From Folioceros fuciformis (Eukaryota; Anthocerotophyta; Anthocerotopsida; Anthocerotales): a stretch of DNA of 20,661 nt. The notes beneath the pieces were generated by a model. It did not search any database. It was not told the origin of the DNA and saw only the letters and a program-made list of their open reading frames with translations. Of this stretch, positions 1 to 7,849 are shown one piece after another. The stretch covers positions 1 to 20,661 of the forward strand of contig JBNGIO010005835.1 of NCBI GenBank assembly GCA_049999805.1. The letters run 5' to 3'. Each line of letters opens with the position of its first letter. Positions within the stretch are counted from its first letter, which is position 1. Both the position numbers and the translations under genes were made by a program.

Positions 1-107
1 GACCAAACCTATACCCACTCTTACAACCAAACCCACTATTTCCTGGTCAATTAACCCAATTAGCACAAAGAAAAATAGGAAAAATGACCAGAAAATCAAG
101 GAAAATT
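1..107. other. A-rich intergenic DNA without a gene
   Basis: This stretch is rich in A and in short AACCAAACC-like and GGAAAA-like words. I see no open frame, RNA gene or retroelement domain in it. It precedes the first copy of the 95-bp repeat. Confidence 0.5.
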
Positions 108-202
108 AGGGAAAATAAGTTGAAAAAGAAAACCAAACCATACCACTATTAACCCTTTTTCAACCAAAACAAACTACTACCCCAAACTTTGGAGGTTCAC
201 AC
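108..202. repeat. 95-bp direct repeat, copy A
   Basis: Positions 108-202 and 363-457 are almost identical, with two differences seen by eye. Both run from a GGAAAATAAG-like start to GGTTCACAC. The copies flank a 100-N gap and about 60 bp of other sequence. On the minus strand the right-hand copy follows directly on the pol linker of the gypsy element, so it may be the element's truncation point or part of its internal region. A true tandem duplication and an assembly duplication at the gap both remain possible. Confidence 0.85.
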
Positions 203-262
203 TCCCCTTCATTCTGATCAGGCGTGGGACAACCCTTGCTATCCAGCAATCGACTAGACCTC
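203..262. repeat. Short dispersed repeat, also found near 20328-20390
   Basis: The 60 bp between copy A and the gap resemble 20328-20390 in the same orientation. The shared backbone is CTCCCCT, then GATCAGGCGT, GGACA, CTTGCT/CTCGCT and a final ACCTC, with scattered substitutions. The two ends of the window therefore carry pieces of one repeat family. Its identity is unknown. Confidence 0.5.
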
Positions 263-362
263 NNNNNNNNNNNNNNNNNNNNNNNNNNNNNNNNNNNNNN
301 NNNNNNNNNNNNNNNNNNNNNNNNNNNNNNNNNNNNNNNNNNNNNNNNNNNNNNNNNNNNNN
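263..362. other. Assembly gap (100 N)
   Basis: Exactly 100 N, the usual placeholder for a gap of unknown size. Because the 95-bp repeat lies on both sides, the gap may be a place where two overlapping contigs were not merged. Confidence 0.95.
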
Positions 363-457
363 AGGAAAAATAAGTTGAAAAAGAAAACCAAACCATACCA
401 CTATTAACCCTTTTTCAACCAAAACAGACTACTACCCCAAACTTTGGAGGTTCACAC
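363..457. repeat. 95-bp direct repeat, copy B
   Basis: Second copy of the 108-202 sequence. In minus orientation it continues in frame from the decayed pol linker at 458-950, which suggests it was once internal element sequence. Confidence 0.85.
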
Positions 458-950
458 CATGCTTTCTTTTTTGCCTGTACCTCCTGCATGACGGCCAGTG
501 ATTGTTCTCTGTCTTCCATGTGTCTCACCAAGCTAACCAATCTTTCCAGTTGACTCCCTCCAACAATCATGTGGTTAGGCTCCCCTCCTTTGTGTCATTC
601 AGTCAGCACCTGCAGGATTTGTGCCTCAGTTACCCACAACCTTTCTCTTCCATCCAGCCCCACCCGATACATGTTGTCCTCGTGACAAATGAATGGGCGT
701 GCATAGTGCACAAAGGCATGTTGTTGTTGCTTGCAAAGATCTGAGGGACTGCTCCCCAACCCCAGGAACTCGGATATCTTACTGTAAGTAGGCCTGGTGG
801 GTCTCCCCTTCTCATTTCCTGCCGCACTGCCATTGCTCATTCTCTTCACATTTGGTGCGGCCGCTTCCTCCTCTGGCCCTGCTGCGAACAAAGCTTCATC
901 GGAAAAATCCTCCTCCTTATCACAAGCCTCCTCCTCCATCTTCAGCATTC
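458..950 (-). pseudogene. Gypsy pol linker downstream of protease, decayed
   Basis: A minus-strand open frame covers 948-595. It continues in the same frame after one TGA stop to the repeat at 457, ending in a lysine-rich stretch. The translation is acidic at first (many E and D), then contains a G-L-G-S-S-P segment and a tract rich in W, V and Q. It lies where gypsy elements carry the spacer between protease and reverse transcriptase. I recognise no domain in it. Several stops near 950-1000 separate it from the protease part. Its assignment rests on position and strand only. Confidence 0.45.
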
Positions 951-1006
951 ACATGTTTGCTGCCTTCTTTAAGCTCTTCAGAGTCTTGGTTTGGTGGTCT
1001 GTCCCC

Positions 1007-1606
1007 CTATTCAGCTATTGTGTATGCATCTTCTACATCCGCCCCACCACTTTCCACAACTGGCGTTCCTTCTTCCACTACCTCGGTAGTAACTTCTGCA
1101 ATAGTGCAGTCAAATGTCACTCCATAACAACTCACCAGGTGGGGGATGTTCCTCTGGTAGTTCCTCTCCTCATCCGACCAAGAAATGTGGGCGAATGGAA
1201 ACCTCTCTTTCTCATCCTCCCATCCAACTGAGTCTTTTGCAAAGGTGTATCCATCGGTCTCCGTAGGTTTTTCTCCTGCATACGTGTCTCGACTCCAGGA
1301 TAAGCACATCCTTCCTTCCTTAACCTTGGGATCACAATCCAGAGGTTTGAAGCTTACTTCCTTCCTTCCCCACTTGAAGGTACAACACGCTCCATACATC
1401 CACTTCCGGCCAATCAACACATCATACCTAGGAGCTTTCTGTTTGATGACCACATAGTCCATGAGGTACAGAATGGTACCAATATGGGTCAGCACTCCAG
1501 TTACCTCCCCTACAGGTGCCATCTTAGACATATCTGCGAGTCACAGCACCTTAGCCGTGCGCTGTATCTCCAGCCCTAGCTTCCGGGCTGTATCCTCCGT
1601 CATGAA
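1007..1606 (-). pseudogene. Gypsy aspartic protease, C-terminal part
   Basis: On the minus strand from 1606 the frame contains residues typical of the retropepsin-like protease of plant gypsy elements: an L-A-D-M-S turn, A-P-V-G, Y-V-V-I-K, then Y-D-V-L-I-G-R-K-W-M-Y-G and a K-W-G-R-K-E strand. The family normally shows VLIGRPWLYGA at this place. One TGA (1541-1543) interrupts the frame at a site where an arginine would fit. The active-site half is missing from this strand and is found inverted at 3062-3076. Downstream, the frame runs into a V/E/T-rich tail before stopping at 1007. The enzyme would have cut the Gag-Pol polyprotein; this copy cannot work. Confidence 0.75.
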
Positions 1607-3079
1607 GGACCACGAGAGGCGGAGATTTACTGCGGGAGGCCAAGCAAATCTTTTTTGTTCAACTTGTGGGCAGGAAGGGCACTCGAGACCCAACTCCCCG
1701 CAGATGATGGTGCAGCTGTTGGACTATGAGGAAAGGGGAGGAAGGAATGTACCTGGTAGACACCTACCAGATTCAGGAGGCAACTCCAATTTCTAGGTAT
1801 CCGAGGACTCCGTACCCTACGAATCTGCGGAATCCTATTGGCATGGGAATGCGAAATCAGGTGGTAAGAACAACTGGCCAGCTGAATGCTATCCAGTGCT
1901 ACAACTGCCAAGGATTTGGGCATCTTGCAAGTAGTTGTCCTTCAGCAACTCATCACAGTTGTCCTTCAGCAACTTGTCAAGGGAACAGTAATTTTCAGAG
2001 GCTATATATGGACTGCAAGCAGCCAGGGCATGTGGCATGTAGTGTTCTTTGCCAGCCACTGAAGAAGCACGTGAGAATTGCTCAACCTCCAGTCACAGCA
2101 ACCCAACCATCCATGGGGCAAAATTCAGTACCAGCGATGCATGTCAAGAATGCACTCATGGCGGTGTGGGAGGACGTTGAACCCAACATGTTGAGAAGTC
2201 TGGAGGGCTTGGAGGACCTGGACAATGGGTACTATGAGGAGAAACCTGCTATGGCTGTCCGAACGCGGAGGGAGAAACGGGATGCCAACAAAAAGGTGGA
2301 TGCTTCCATGAGAGGAGGGCGGGGAAGAAAGGAAAGAAGGGCAGAATGGTAGCTCTGGACACGTCTAAAGATGAGGACGCCTCGACTTCATCAGACAGTG
2401 AAGGACAGGAGACGGAACAACCAAGGAATGGTACAACAACCCAACCAAGCGAACCAAGGGGGAATCGTACGGGTCTAGGGAATGAGGAGCAAAGCATGGG
2501 CGTTGCAGCAAATGCTAGTGGCAAGGTGCAGGAACTAGAGAGTTCAGAAACGGAGTCACGAGGTCTGGTGGAAAACCCTCAGGAGAAAAATATAAGATAG
2601 TGTTTCTGCCATATGTCAAAAAGGAGGTGATGGAGATGATCTGAGAGGAACTGGAGCAGTCCCCAACCGTTCCACCTGCACTAGTTTCTAGTCGACTTGA
2701 TTCCAATACCGTTGTACCTGATTCCACTACCACTGTACCTGAAGGAGCTACCACGGTTGCTAAAGCTTGGGTTAGTGCAAGCGTTAAGAAGGGGAGAGCA
2801 CAGGCAGATGAGGCCTTCAATTTGGCCAAGGCTGTCATGGACCACAAGATTATGGTAACATTGGGACAGCTTCTCCAAGACAACCCGCAATACCGCCAGC
2901 AAATTCGGAGAGCATTGAAGGCAGCCCAACCCAAGAAGAAGCGGAGACTCCCCAAGCTAAGGAAGAAGCCACTTGCTGTGAACATGGTGGCCATGGCTGA
3001 TCAAGGTCTCGCGGAGTTGCAAATAGAGATCTCGAGGTGTATAATTAAGAAGGTACCTTTGGATACTAGTTCTGGGGTC
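1607..3079 (+). pseudogene. Inverted gypsy block: zinc knuckles, linker and protease active site
   Basis: This block reads on the plus strand, opposite to the rest of the element. A first CCHC-like knuckle begins at 1656 (CSTCGQEGH; its last Cys is now Ser). A complete C-x2-C-x4-H-x4-C knuckle lies at 1897-1938 (CYNCQGFGHLASSC), followed by a degenerate third one near 2007-2052. A charged, S/E/T-rich linker with frameshifts near 1730, 2346 and 2600 and a TGA at 2642 follows. Then comes a basic alpha-helical stretch (KKKRRLPKLRKK) and the protease active-site motif D-T-S-S-G-V at 3062-3079. The order knuckle to protease is normal for gypsy elements, but the strand is reversed. The length of 1473 bp is a multiple of three. 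Confidence 0.8.
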
Positions 3080-4310
3080 TGCTATTTCACTTTCTTGGCC
3101 GCGTTCTCCTCTTCCTTCCTTGCCTGTTCAGCGTCCTTCCTTGCGCTTGCGACCTCCTGTTTTGCCTTCACCAGCTCCTTCCCTCACGAGTGGCGCTTCC
3201 ACTTCGCTTCGATTTTTGATTTTTTCTTTTTCTTTCTCCGGCTGCGCTCATCACTCGACGAATCTCCCTTAGAGCTGTTGCTGGTTTCTTCCTCTGTGGA
3301 GCTGTCCGAGGAGTCCTGGGAAGAGCTCTCTTCCTCCGTTGAATCATCGTCCAAGGACGAGGAGTACTTCTTCTTGGATTTCTTCTTGTCTCCCCGGCCC
3401 TTCCTCTCATCCTTCCTTGATTTCTTCCTCTCCTCCGCATTGGACTCTTCGTAGTTCACGAAAGCCCTGATCGCTTGGTCCAAATCCTTCTCAGCTTGGA
3501 GTCGTACGTGCTTCCCCATCTCTGTGCCTAGGCCCCTAGCAAACCAACGTATTGCCATGAGCTCTGACTGGGGGCCAGCACAGTTCCGCAGGCCATGGAA
3601 TCTTTCCACATAGGCCTACAACATCTCCCTTTGCTTCCTTCGCAACCTCTCAAGCTTGGACAAGATGTATCCCTCAACATCCACTCCTCGAAACCTCTCA
3701 CAAAAAGTTCTCTTCAATGTTCCGAAGGTGGTTGGAAGTGTGGACGACTTGAGGTACTCCCGCTTGTACTACTTGGCTGTAGCTCCATGCAAGACTCCAT
3801 AGAATAGCCGAACACGTTGCGCATCCCCTGCCTCCTGGTTGGCAATGGTCAGCTGCTCAAAATGCTCGACAAAGTCATCCAGGATCCTCGTAACCCTTCC
3901 TTTCCCCATATAGTGGGTAAGGCTGCTTAGTGGTTACAGCTACTAGAGTAGTAGTCATAGCTACCGTGGTAGTGCTTTCAGCAATCGTAGTAGCAGATGC
4001 AACTACTGTGCCTGAACTAACTTCTACACCCACAAAATGTGTTTGGACTAACGTTGAGCGAGGCAACCTGGAATGGAGATCTACCAGTGAGCTTGGATTG
4101 GGGTACCTGGGCCCAGATACCTCCCCAAAACCCGAGAGTAGCAGATCTGACTCAAATGAAATCTGACTTCAGCTCCAGGTTGGCTCTTTGTCCCTCTTCC
4201 TCGTCTAGCAAGTGTGCTCTCCCACTGCGACCTTCTAGCGACCCTCTGCAACCTCTCCGCTGCCTAGCATTGCCGCTGTACCAACGGTAGTTGTGCACAA
4301 TCAAGCTCAG
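3080..4310 (-). pseudogene. Gypsy gag (capsid-type) with coiled coil, decayed
   Basis: The minus strand from about 4310 encodes an E/Q/R-rich start, then a Thr/Val-rich repeat region (near 4060-3930). A Retrotrans_gag-like domain follows at about 3900-3500: D-D-F-V-E-H-F-E-Q-L, G-A-T-A-K, then L-K-R-T-F-C-E-R-F, Y-V-E-R-F-H-G-L and W-F-A-R-G-L. A long K/E/S-rich coiled coil follows (3440-3180) and runs to the inversion breakpoint at 3080. In-frame stops are TAG at 3769-3771, 3616-3618 and 3082-3084 and TGA at 3184-3186; a frameshift lies near 3900. Gag would form the virus-like particle. The start codon cannot be fixed. Confidence 0.75.
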
Positions 4311-4432
4311 AGTCGCTAATCTTCACCCAAGGCATCCATCAACCTATCACTACCTAGACTCTCTATTCAGGCTACTCTAGACTCTCTACTCAGGTGTTAG
4401 TTACTCCTACCTATGTTCTTGACAACAATACA

Positions 4433-4451
4433 TTCCCCGGCAACGGCGCCA
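4433..4451 (-). other. Primer binding site for tRNA-Asp
   Basis: The plus strand reads TTCCCCGGCAACGGCGCCA, the 3' end of plant tRNA-Asp including CCA. The minus-strand element RNA is therefore complementary to that tRNA and can be primed by it. It lies 3 nt inside the LTR end at 4455 and upstream of gag, as expected. The tRNA-Asp primer is established for Tat/Athila-type gypsy elements. Confidence 0.88.
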
Positions 4452-4763
4452 AAATGTGGGGGAAAATATTGTACCCGAGGGTACCGCAAGGTCCACACAA
4501 GCCCTCTATGTCGTTGTAGCCGCGGGATTCAATCCCAGGGGCATGATTTGTGCCAAATAACACAGGTTTCTTCAAAAAGTCGGCTCCTACCTATGTCAGG
4601 CTTACCTACCTCTGGTTCCACTACCTACAGGTTCAACTACCCCTACCCCCAGGTGGTCTAGCTACCACCACTCAACTCTACGCCTCCAAGCTTCGCTCAA
4701 TTACTGGGGTAGGGGGCTCTACAACTACTGACCTTTCAACTACCCATTAGGGCCTCCACAACC

Positions 4764-4782
4764 GGTAGTGGATTCCACTACC
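4764..4782. repeat. Perfect inverted repeat, one of several GGTAGT hairpins
   Basis: The sequence GGTAGTGGATTCCACTACC is two 9-base arms around one central base. A near copy with one arm mismatch lies at 4864-4882. Many further GGTAGT and ACTACC words lie between 3930 and 4960. Confidence 0.8.
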
Positions 4783-5722
4783 TCTTAGTTAGTCTAGCTA
4801 CCGCGGGTCCTACTTTACGACTCTAGTCCCGACTCTACAACCATGGTAGTGGTCTCCACGATCGGTAGTGGGTTCCACTACCGTGGTGCGTCCCACCCCA
4901 AACCCTAACTAATTATTTCCGGTGCAGGCGCTACCGCGGGTTTTTGCCCAGGACCTTCTAGATTCACAGAGCTGGGCTTATTGAATGCCCCACACACATG
5001 CACGTGCTGATCCTTGGGGAATAAGACCTCGCGGATCAGCCACACCTCCTCACACACTCATGCAGCACTTCCCACACATGCAAAACACACACAAGGGCTC
5101 TGGTTCACAGTTATTCTCACAGGCCTACCCCCAAGGGTCTCAATCTCCAATTGTTTCCAAATCTTCCAGCAAATCCTTCACCACTCCTCACAATCCCATA
5201 CAAGCTTCAACAATCCCCAACAGCTACTCACAAATACTTCAAAATCTTGCAAAAATTCTCCAAGATTCACATCCAATCTTTAGCACTTCTCCTCAATCAT
5301 TCAGCAACTTCTTAGCCGTTTTCTCTTCAGTTCTCCAGCAGTGTTCCCAACTCTCTAGCAATCTTACAGCAACCCAGCAACCTTCCACAATCCTCCACAA
5401 ATGTCCAGGGATTCCTCAGAAACTCCCTAGCAATCTCGTCCAAACTCGAATCATTTCTTGCGAAAGAGCATCGATCCAAATCCAAGGAAATGTAGGAAGG
5501 CCAATCACGTACCGGTGGGAGGCTGTCCTCGCGCTTCGCACGCAAGACCACGGCTTGGCACGTGTGCTTGGGGAGCGTCATGTGAATTCTTGGTGGAGGC
5601 CTCATAGCTAGGTTATGGATAGGAGCTAGGGGATTTAGCTAAGCTTAGCTTCCTTAACCCAAAGCAGAAGCACAAGCGTCTGCGCGTTTGGCATTTTGGA
5701 AAAGAATGCACACCCTCCTACG

Positions 5723-5731
5723 CTTATATAG
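5723..5731 (-). promoter_or_regulatory. TATA box of the gypsy LTR
   Basis: The minus strand reads CTATATAAG here. It is placed between the tandem repeats of the presumed U3 (5748-5975) and a long R-U5, so it is a credible LTR promoter directed toward gag. Confidence 0.6.
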
Positions 5732-5747
5732 CCAAAGGTCCACATTA

Positions 5748-5975
5748 GGAAACACCAAGGGCCAAGGACGGACACGATCGTCCTATGTGGTACCGAACTA
5801 AGGAACCCCAAGGGCCAAGGACCTAATTCATTGGGTGCCTGCACCTGGCCGCGAGTGCAACCACCACGCCTCCTTCGTCACAAAGGCTAGGAACCCCAAG
5901 GGCCAAGGAACTAATTGATGGGAGAGGCCTGCACCCGAGCCGCGCGTGCAACCACCGCGTGCGCATGCGCATGCG
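5748..5975. repeat. Three degenerate tandem units upstream of the LTR TATA box
   Basis: Units begin at 5748, 5802 and 5890. Each starts with AGGAA(C/A)(C/A)CCAAGGGCCAAGGA. Units two and three also share a CTAATT(C/G)AT core, a CCTGCACC segment and GTGCAACCACC. They lie directly upstream of the minus-strand TATA box, the usual place of LTR enhancer repeats; an enhancer role is inference. Confidence 0.7.
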
Positions 5976-5989
5976 CGTGCGCGTGCGCA
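5956..5989. other. 34-nt alternating purine-pyrimidine tract
   Basis: From 5956 to 5989 every base alternates between pyrimidine and purine, mostly CG with a few TG and CA steps (repeats of GCGCATGCGC and GCGTGCGC). Such tracts can adopt Z-DNA. The tract is flanked by an inverted repeat: TGGGAGAGGC at 5919-5928 and its complement at 5995-6004. Confidence 0.75.
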
Positions 5990-6004
5990 GGCACGCCTCT
6001 CCCA

Positions 6005-6523
6005 CTCCGGCCGGGGGAAAGGAAACGTTCGCTACGTCTGATTCCCGCACCACCGTTTGAAACTACATCCACCCCCTTTTGTGTGATGTACTGTACGTAC
6101 AATTCTTTCATCAAGCAAGGTGGTTCGAGGTTTGCTAAGGTTTGCCAAGAGCATGTTGTTACACTAACGTGGTCCTCCAATCATGGTGGATTGGCGGCAC
6201 TCATTATGAGTTATGATAGAATCTTGAAACCCCGCCGCCAAAAACCGCGGCCATGGAGAGGGGAGTGGTAGATACATCTAGCAGGTCGGGTCGGGTCGAT
6301 CACAAGCAAGTGGCCGTGCGCGTTTACTCCCCGGAGGCGCAACGGCCGCGCTCTTTCCACTATACAGCCTCCCGGCTCCGCACATGGGAGGGTTGAACTT
6401 TNNNNNNNNNNGTTCTCATCCATCAAGCGTCACGTTACAGTAGGGTTCCAGCGCACATCGTCGTACGCTTGCCAAGTCGTGAGGCACACATAGGCAGCCT
6501 TCTTCGTATCAACACGTTATTGC
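6005..6523. other. Intergenic stretch with a 10-N gap
   Basis: No protein domain or RNA gene is visible on either strand. It holds a GGGTC-rich triplet repeat near 6284-6298 and a 10-N gap at 6402-6411. The part next to 6524 is probably DNA downstream of the TFIIB-like gene; the part near 6005 may still belong to the gypsy LTR. Confidence 0.4.
6402..6411. other. Assembly gap (10 N)
   Basis: Ten N between GGTTGAACTTT and GTTCTCATCC. No frame of interest crosses it. Confidence 0.95.
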
Positions 6524-6529
6524 TTTATT
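6524..6529 (-). terminator. Polyadenylation signal of the TFIIB-like gene
   Basis: The minus strand reads AATAAA about 110 nt downstream of the TFIIB-like stop codon, in AT-rich context. This is a normal position for a plant near-upstream element; use is inference. Confidence 0.45.
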
Positions 6530-6637
6530 AATCTTAATTCCAATTCCAATTCGTATCTCTATTCATTTACCATGCGTGCGAAAGAATGCATCGATGACCG
6601 TGCTTACACGCTCACGTTACAAGTGAGCTTTCCAAAA

Positions 6638-7148
6638 CTACAGTCTGCACTCTTGCATAAACCAAACCGGTATGATGTCGGATTCATGCGCACAAAACAT
6701 CTTGTGAGTCTTCCTGAGCGTACTCGCCGCCACGTCGCATGCCTTGGCAATGATTTCGAGTGAGGTGGCTTGGTCATTTGAAATCCTACACACCATGTAG
6801 ATCATGGCGGCGGCGATGGACGTTGGGGAGCTCGCGGGGTTGAGTTTTTCAACGGCGCTCAAAGACTCAACCACGGCTCTTGCACTCGTCTTAGGCAGTT
6901 GGAGCTTGCAGCAAAACCGCGGTGCAAAATCCCTAGGCCGCAGAGCTTTGGACGTGCGCGCTGGATTTCCTCGCATGCACGGCTTGTCATGTGCATGCAC
7001 GTCGCTCGATTCCAGGAGGCCCACCAACTTTTTGATGTCCCCCCGGACAAGAGCGTAATTGCGGGCACCCAAGAAGTTCTCGTAGATGTCTTGGGCTGAC
7101 CAAGGAGCGCGTTCTTCTCGACAAGCCACAAATGTGGCAGCAGCCACG
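6638..7148 (-). pseudogene. TFIIB-like transcription factor, 5'-truncated
   Basis: The minus-strand frame encodes about 170 residues with the C-terminal half of the TFIIB core. The end of the first cyclin-like repeat is seen in S-V-A-A-A-T-F-V-A-C-R-E-E and Q-D-I-Y. The second repeat is nearly complete: R-F-C-x-K-L-x-L-P, S-P-T-S-I-A-A-A-M-I-Y-M, the S-L-E-I-I-A-K-A helix and V-A-A-S-T-L-R-K-T-H-K. TFIIB joins TBP-bound promoters to RNA polymerase II. The N-terminal zinc ribbon, linker and start of repeat one are missing. An in-frame TGA lies just upstream, where sequence shared with LTR X begins (7149). The fragment is free of stops, which may mean recent truncation or that earlier exons lie elsewhere. 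It diverges from canonical TFIIB, so it could be a paralogue such as a plant-specific TFIIB-related protein. Confidence 0.75.
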
Positions 7149-7205
7149 CTCTCTTCTCTCACACACTCTCTTCTTCAACACCTCTATTCAGAACACAACA
7201 AATGG

Positions 7206-7480
7206 TTCAGGGAATAAGGGAAGAAATCTCTCCTTCCACTCCGCGCAGCTGGCGGATTCGTCCCCCTCACCACTCACTACGGACCACAGTCGACCGTTCA
7301 AGGAATAAGGGAAGGAGAAGCTCTCCCTCCACTCCAGCAGCTGGTGGATTCGTCCCCCTCACTTTCCATTGCAGAACACAGCTGACCATTCAGGGGATAA
7401 GGGAAGGAGATGCTCCTTCCACTCTACTCAACTTGCAGATTCATCCCCCTCACTTTCAACTGTGGAGCAAAAGTTCTCAA
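7206..7480. repeat. About three tandem units of 91-92 bp
   Basis: Units start at 7206, 7297 and 7389 with TTCA(A/G)GG(A/G)ATAAGGGAAG and contain a conserved GATTC(G/A)TCCCCCTCAC block. The same array lies in the full LTR X from 17619. Confidence 0.85.
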
Positions 7481-7629
7481 CCACCCCTAGGAGCGTCTCG
7501 CACTCATTGCCCACCCAAACATCTCCAGTCCAGCCATGGATAGCGAGGGGATCTCAACCACAAGGAGTCTCCAACATTTGCTAATAAGAGAGGCACTAAC
7601 ATGCCCCTTTGTACAGAGTTTCCAAGAGC

Positions 7630-7711
7630 GGGAGCCACAACCCGCTATAAAGCCTAGTTCTAAAAATAGCAGGAGCCACAACCCGCTATAAAGTCTAGTT
7701 CTAAAAATAGT
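7630..7711. repeat. 41-bp tandem duplication
   Basis: Two adjacent 41-bp units (7630-7670 and 7671-7711) differ at three positions. Each holds GGAGCCACAACCCGCTATAAAG. The full LTR X has one such unit (about 18043-18082), so this is a duplication private to this copy. Confidence 0.85.
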
Positions 7712-7849
7712 CAACATAAAAAAAATATACCTTTAATGGGAGGTGGCACCAGATCAAAGATAGCATTTTGCCAAATCTTATTTAAATCAACTTTAAAAAA
7801 ATATGCTGAATGGTAGGCGCCACCAGGTCAAGATAGCATCTTGACAAAT

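Larger units (their letters stand above)
458..6004 (-). mobile_element. Decayed, internally inverted Ty3/gypsy LTR retrotransposon
   Basis: Reading the minus strand from high to low coordinates gives an LTR with a TATA box, a tRNA-Asp primer site (4433-4451), a gag region (about 4310-3080), protease and a downstream linker. Reverse transcriptase, RNase H and integrase are not in the window, so the element is truncated near 458. The central block 1607-3079 is on the opposite strand. The outer end of the LTR near 6000 is not defined; I found no convincing terminal dinucleotide or target-site duplication. The gag type, the CCHC knuckles before protease and the tRNA-Asp primer (known from Tat/Athila-type elements) point to Ty3/gypsy. 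Assignment to a particular lineage is inference. Frameshifts and TAG/TGA stops show that it is dead. Confidence 0.8.
4455..6004 (-). repeat. 5' LTR of the gypsy element (outer end approximate)
   Basis: In minus orientation the LTR ends in CCCCCACA, followed by TTT and the primer site; on the plus strand it begins TGTGGGGG at 4455. A minus-strand TATA box lies at 5723-5731, so transcription would start near 5690, leaving about 1.2 kb of R-U5 and a U3 of roughly 300 bp with tandem repeats. The outer boundary near 6000 is a guess based on the end of the repeat and inverted-repeat structure. Open frames of 60-200 codons inside it (for example 4985-5611 plus) have no recognisable domain and are not called as genes. 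Positions 5040-5440 are strongly depleted in G on the plus strand. Confidence 0.6.

Noticed and set aside
797-1231. Plus-strand frames opposite the gypsy linker and protease.
   Set aside because: They are shadows of the minus-strand coding sequence; no domain and no consistent codon pattern.
2822-3454. A single 210-codon plus-strand protein across 3079.
   Set aside because: Only the part up to 3079 is real protein (basic linker and protease active site). Beyond it the frame is the reverse complement of the gag coiled coil.
4500-4540. Possible tRNA gene (GTCGTTGTAG start and a T-arm-like GATTCAATCC).
   Set aside because: D-arm and anticodon arm are missing and no cloverleaf can be formed. 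Kept only as a possible primer-pairing segment.
4985-5611. A 208-codon plus-strand open frame inside the gypsy LTR.
   Set aside because: It lies in the G-poor R-U5 part, is rich in S, Q, T and P from repeated CAGCAA/TTCC words, has no domain, and runs against the element's direction.
7206-7480. Regularly spaced repeats that could suggest a CRISPR-like array.
   Set aside because: The whole 91-bp unit is repeated with drift; there are no short constant repeats with unique spacers, and the context is a plant LTR.
7202-7543. Open frame starting MVQGIREE, also present at 17615-17851.
   Set aside because: The shared peptide only reflects nearly identical LTR DNA. The 91-bp period is not a multiple of three and the frames diverge where the two copies diverge.
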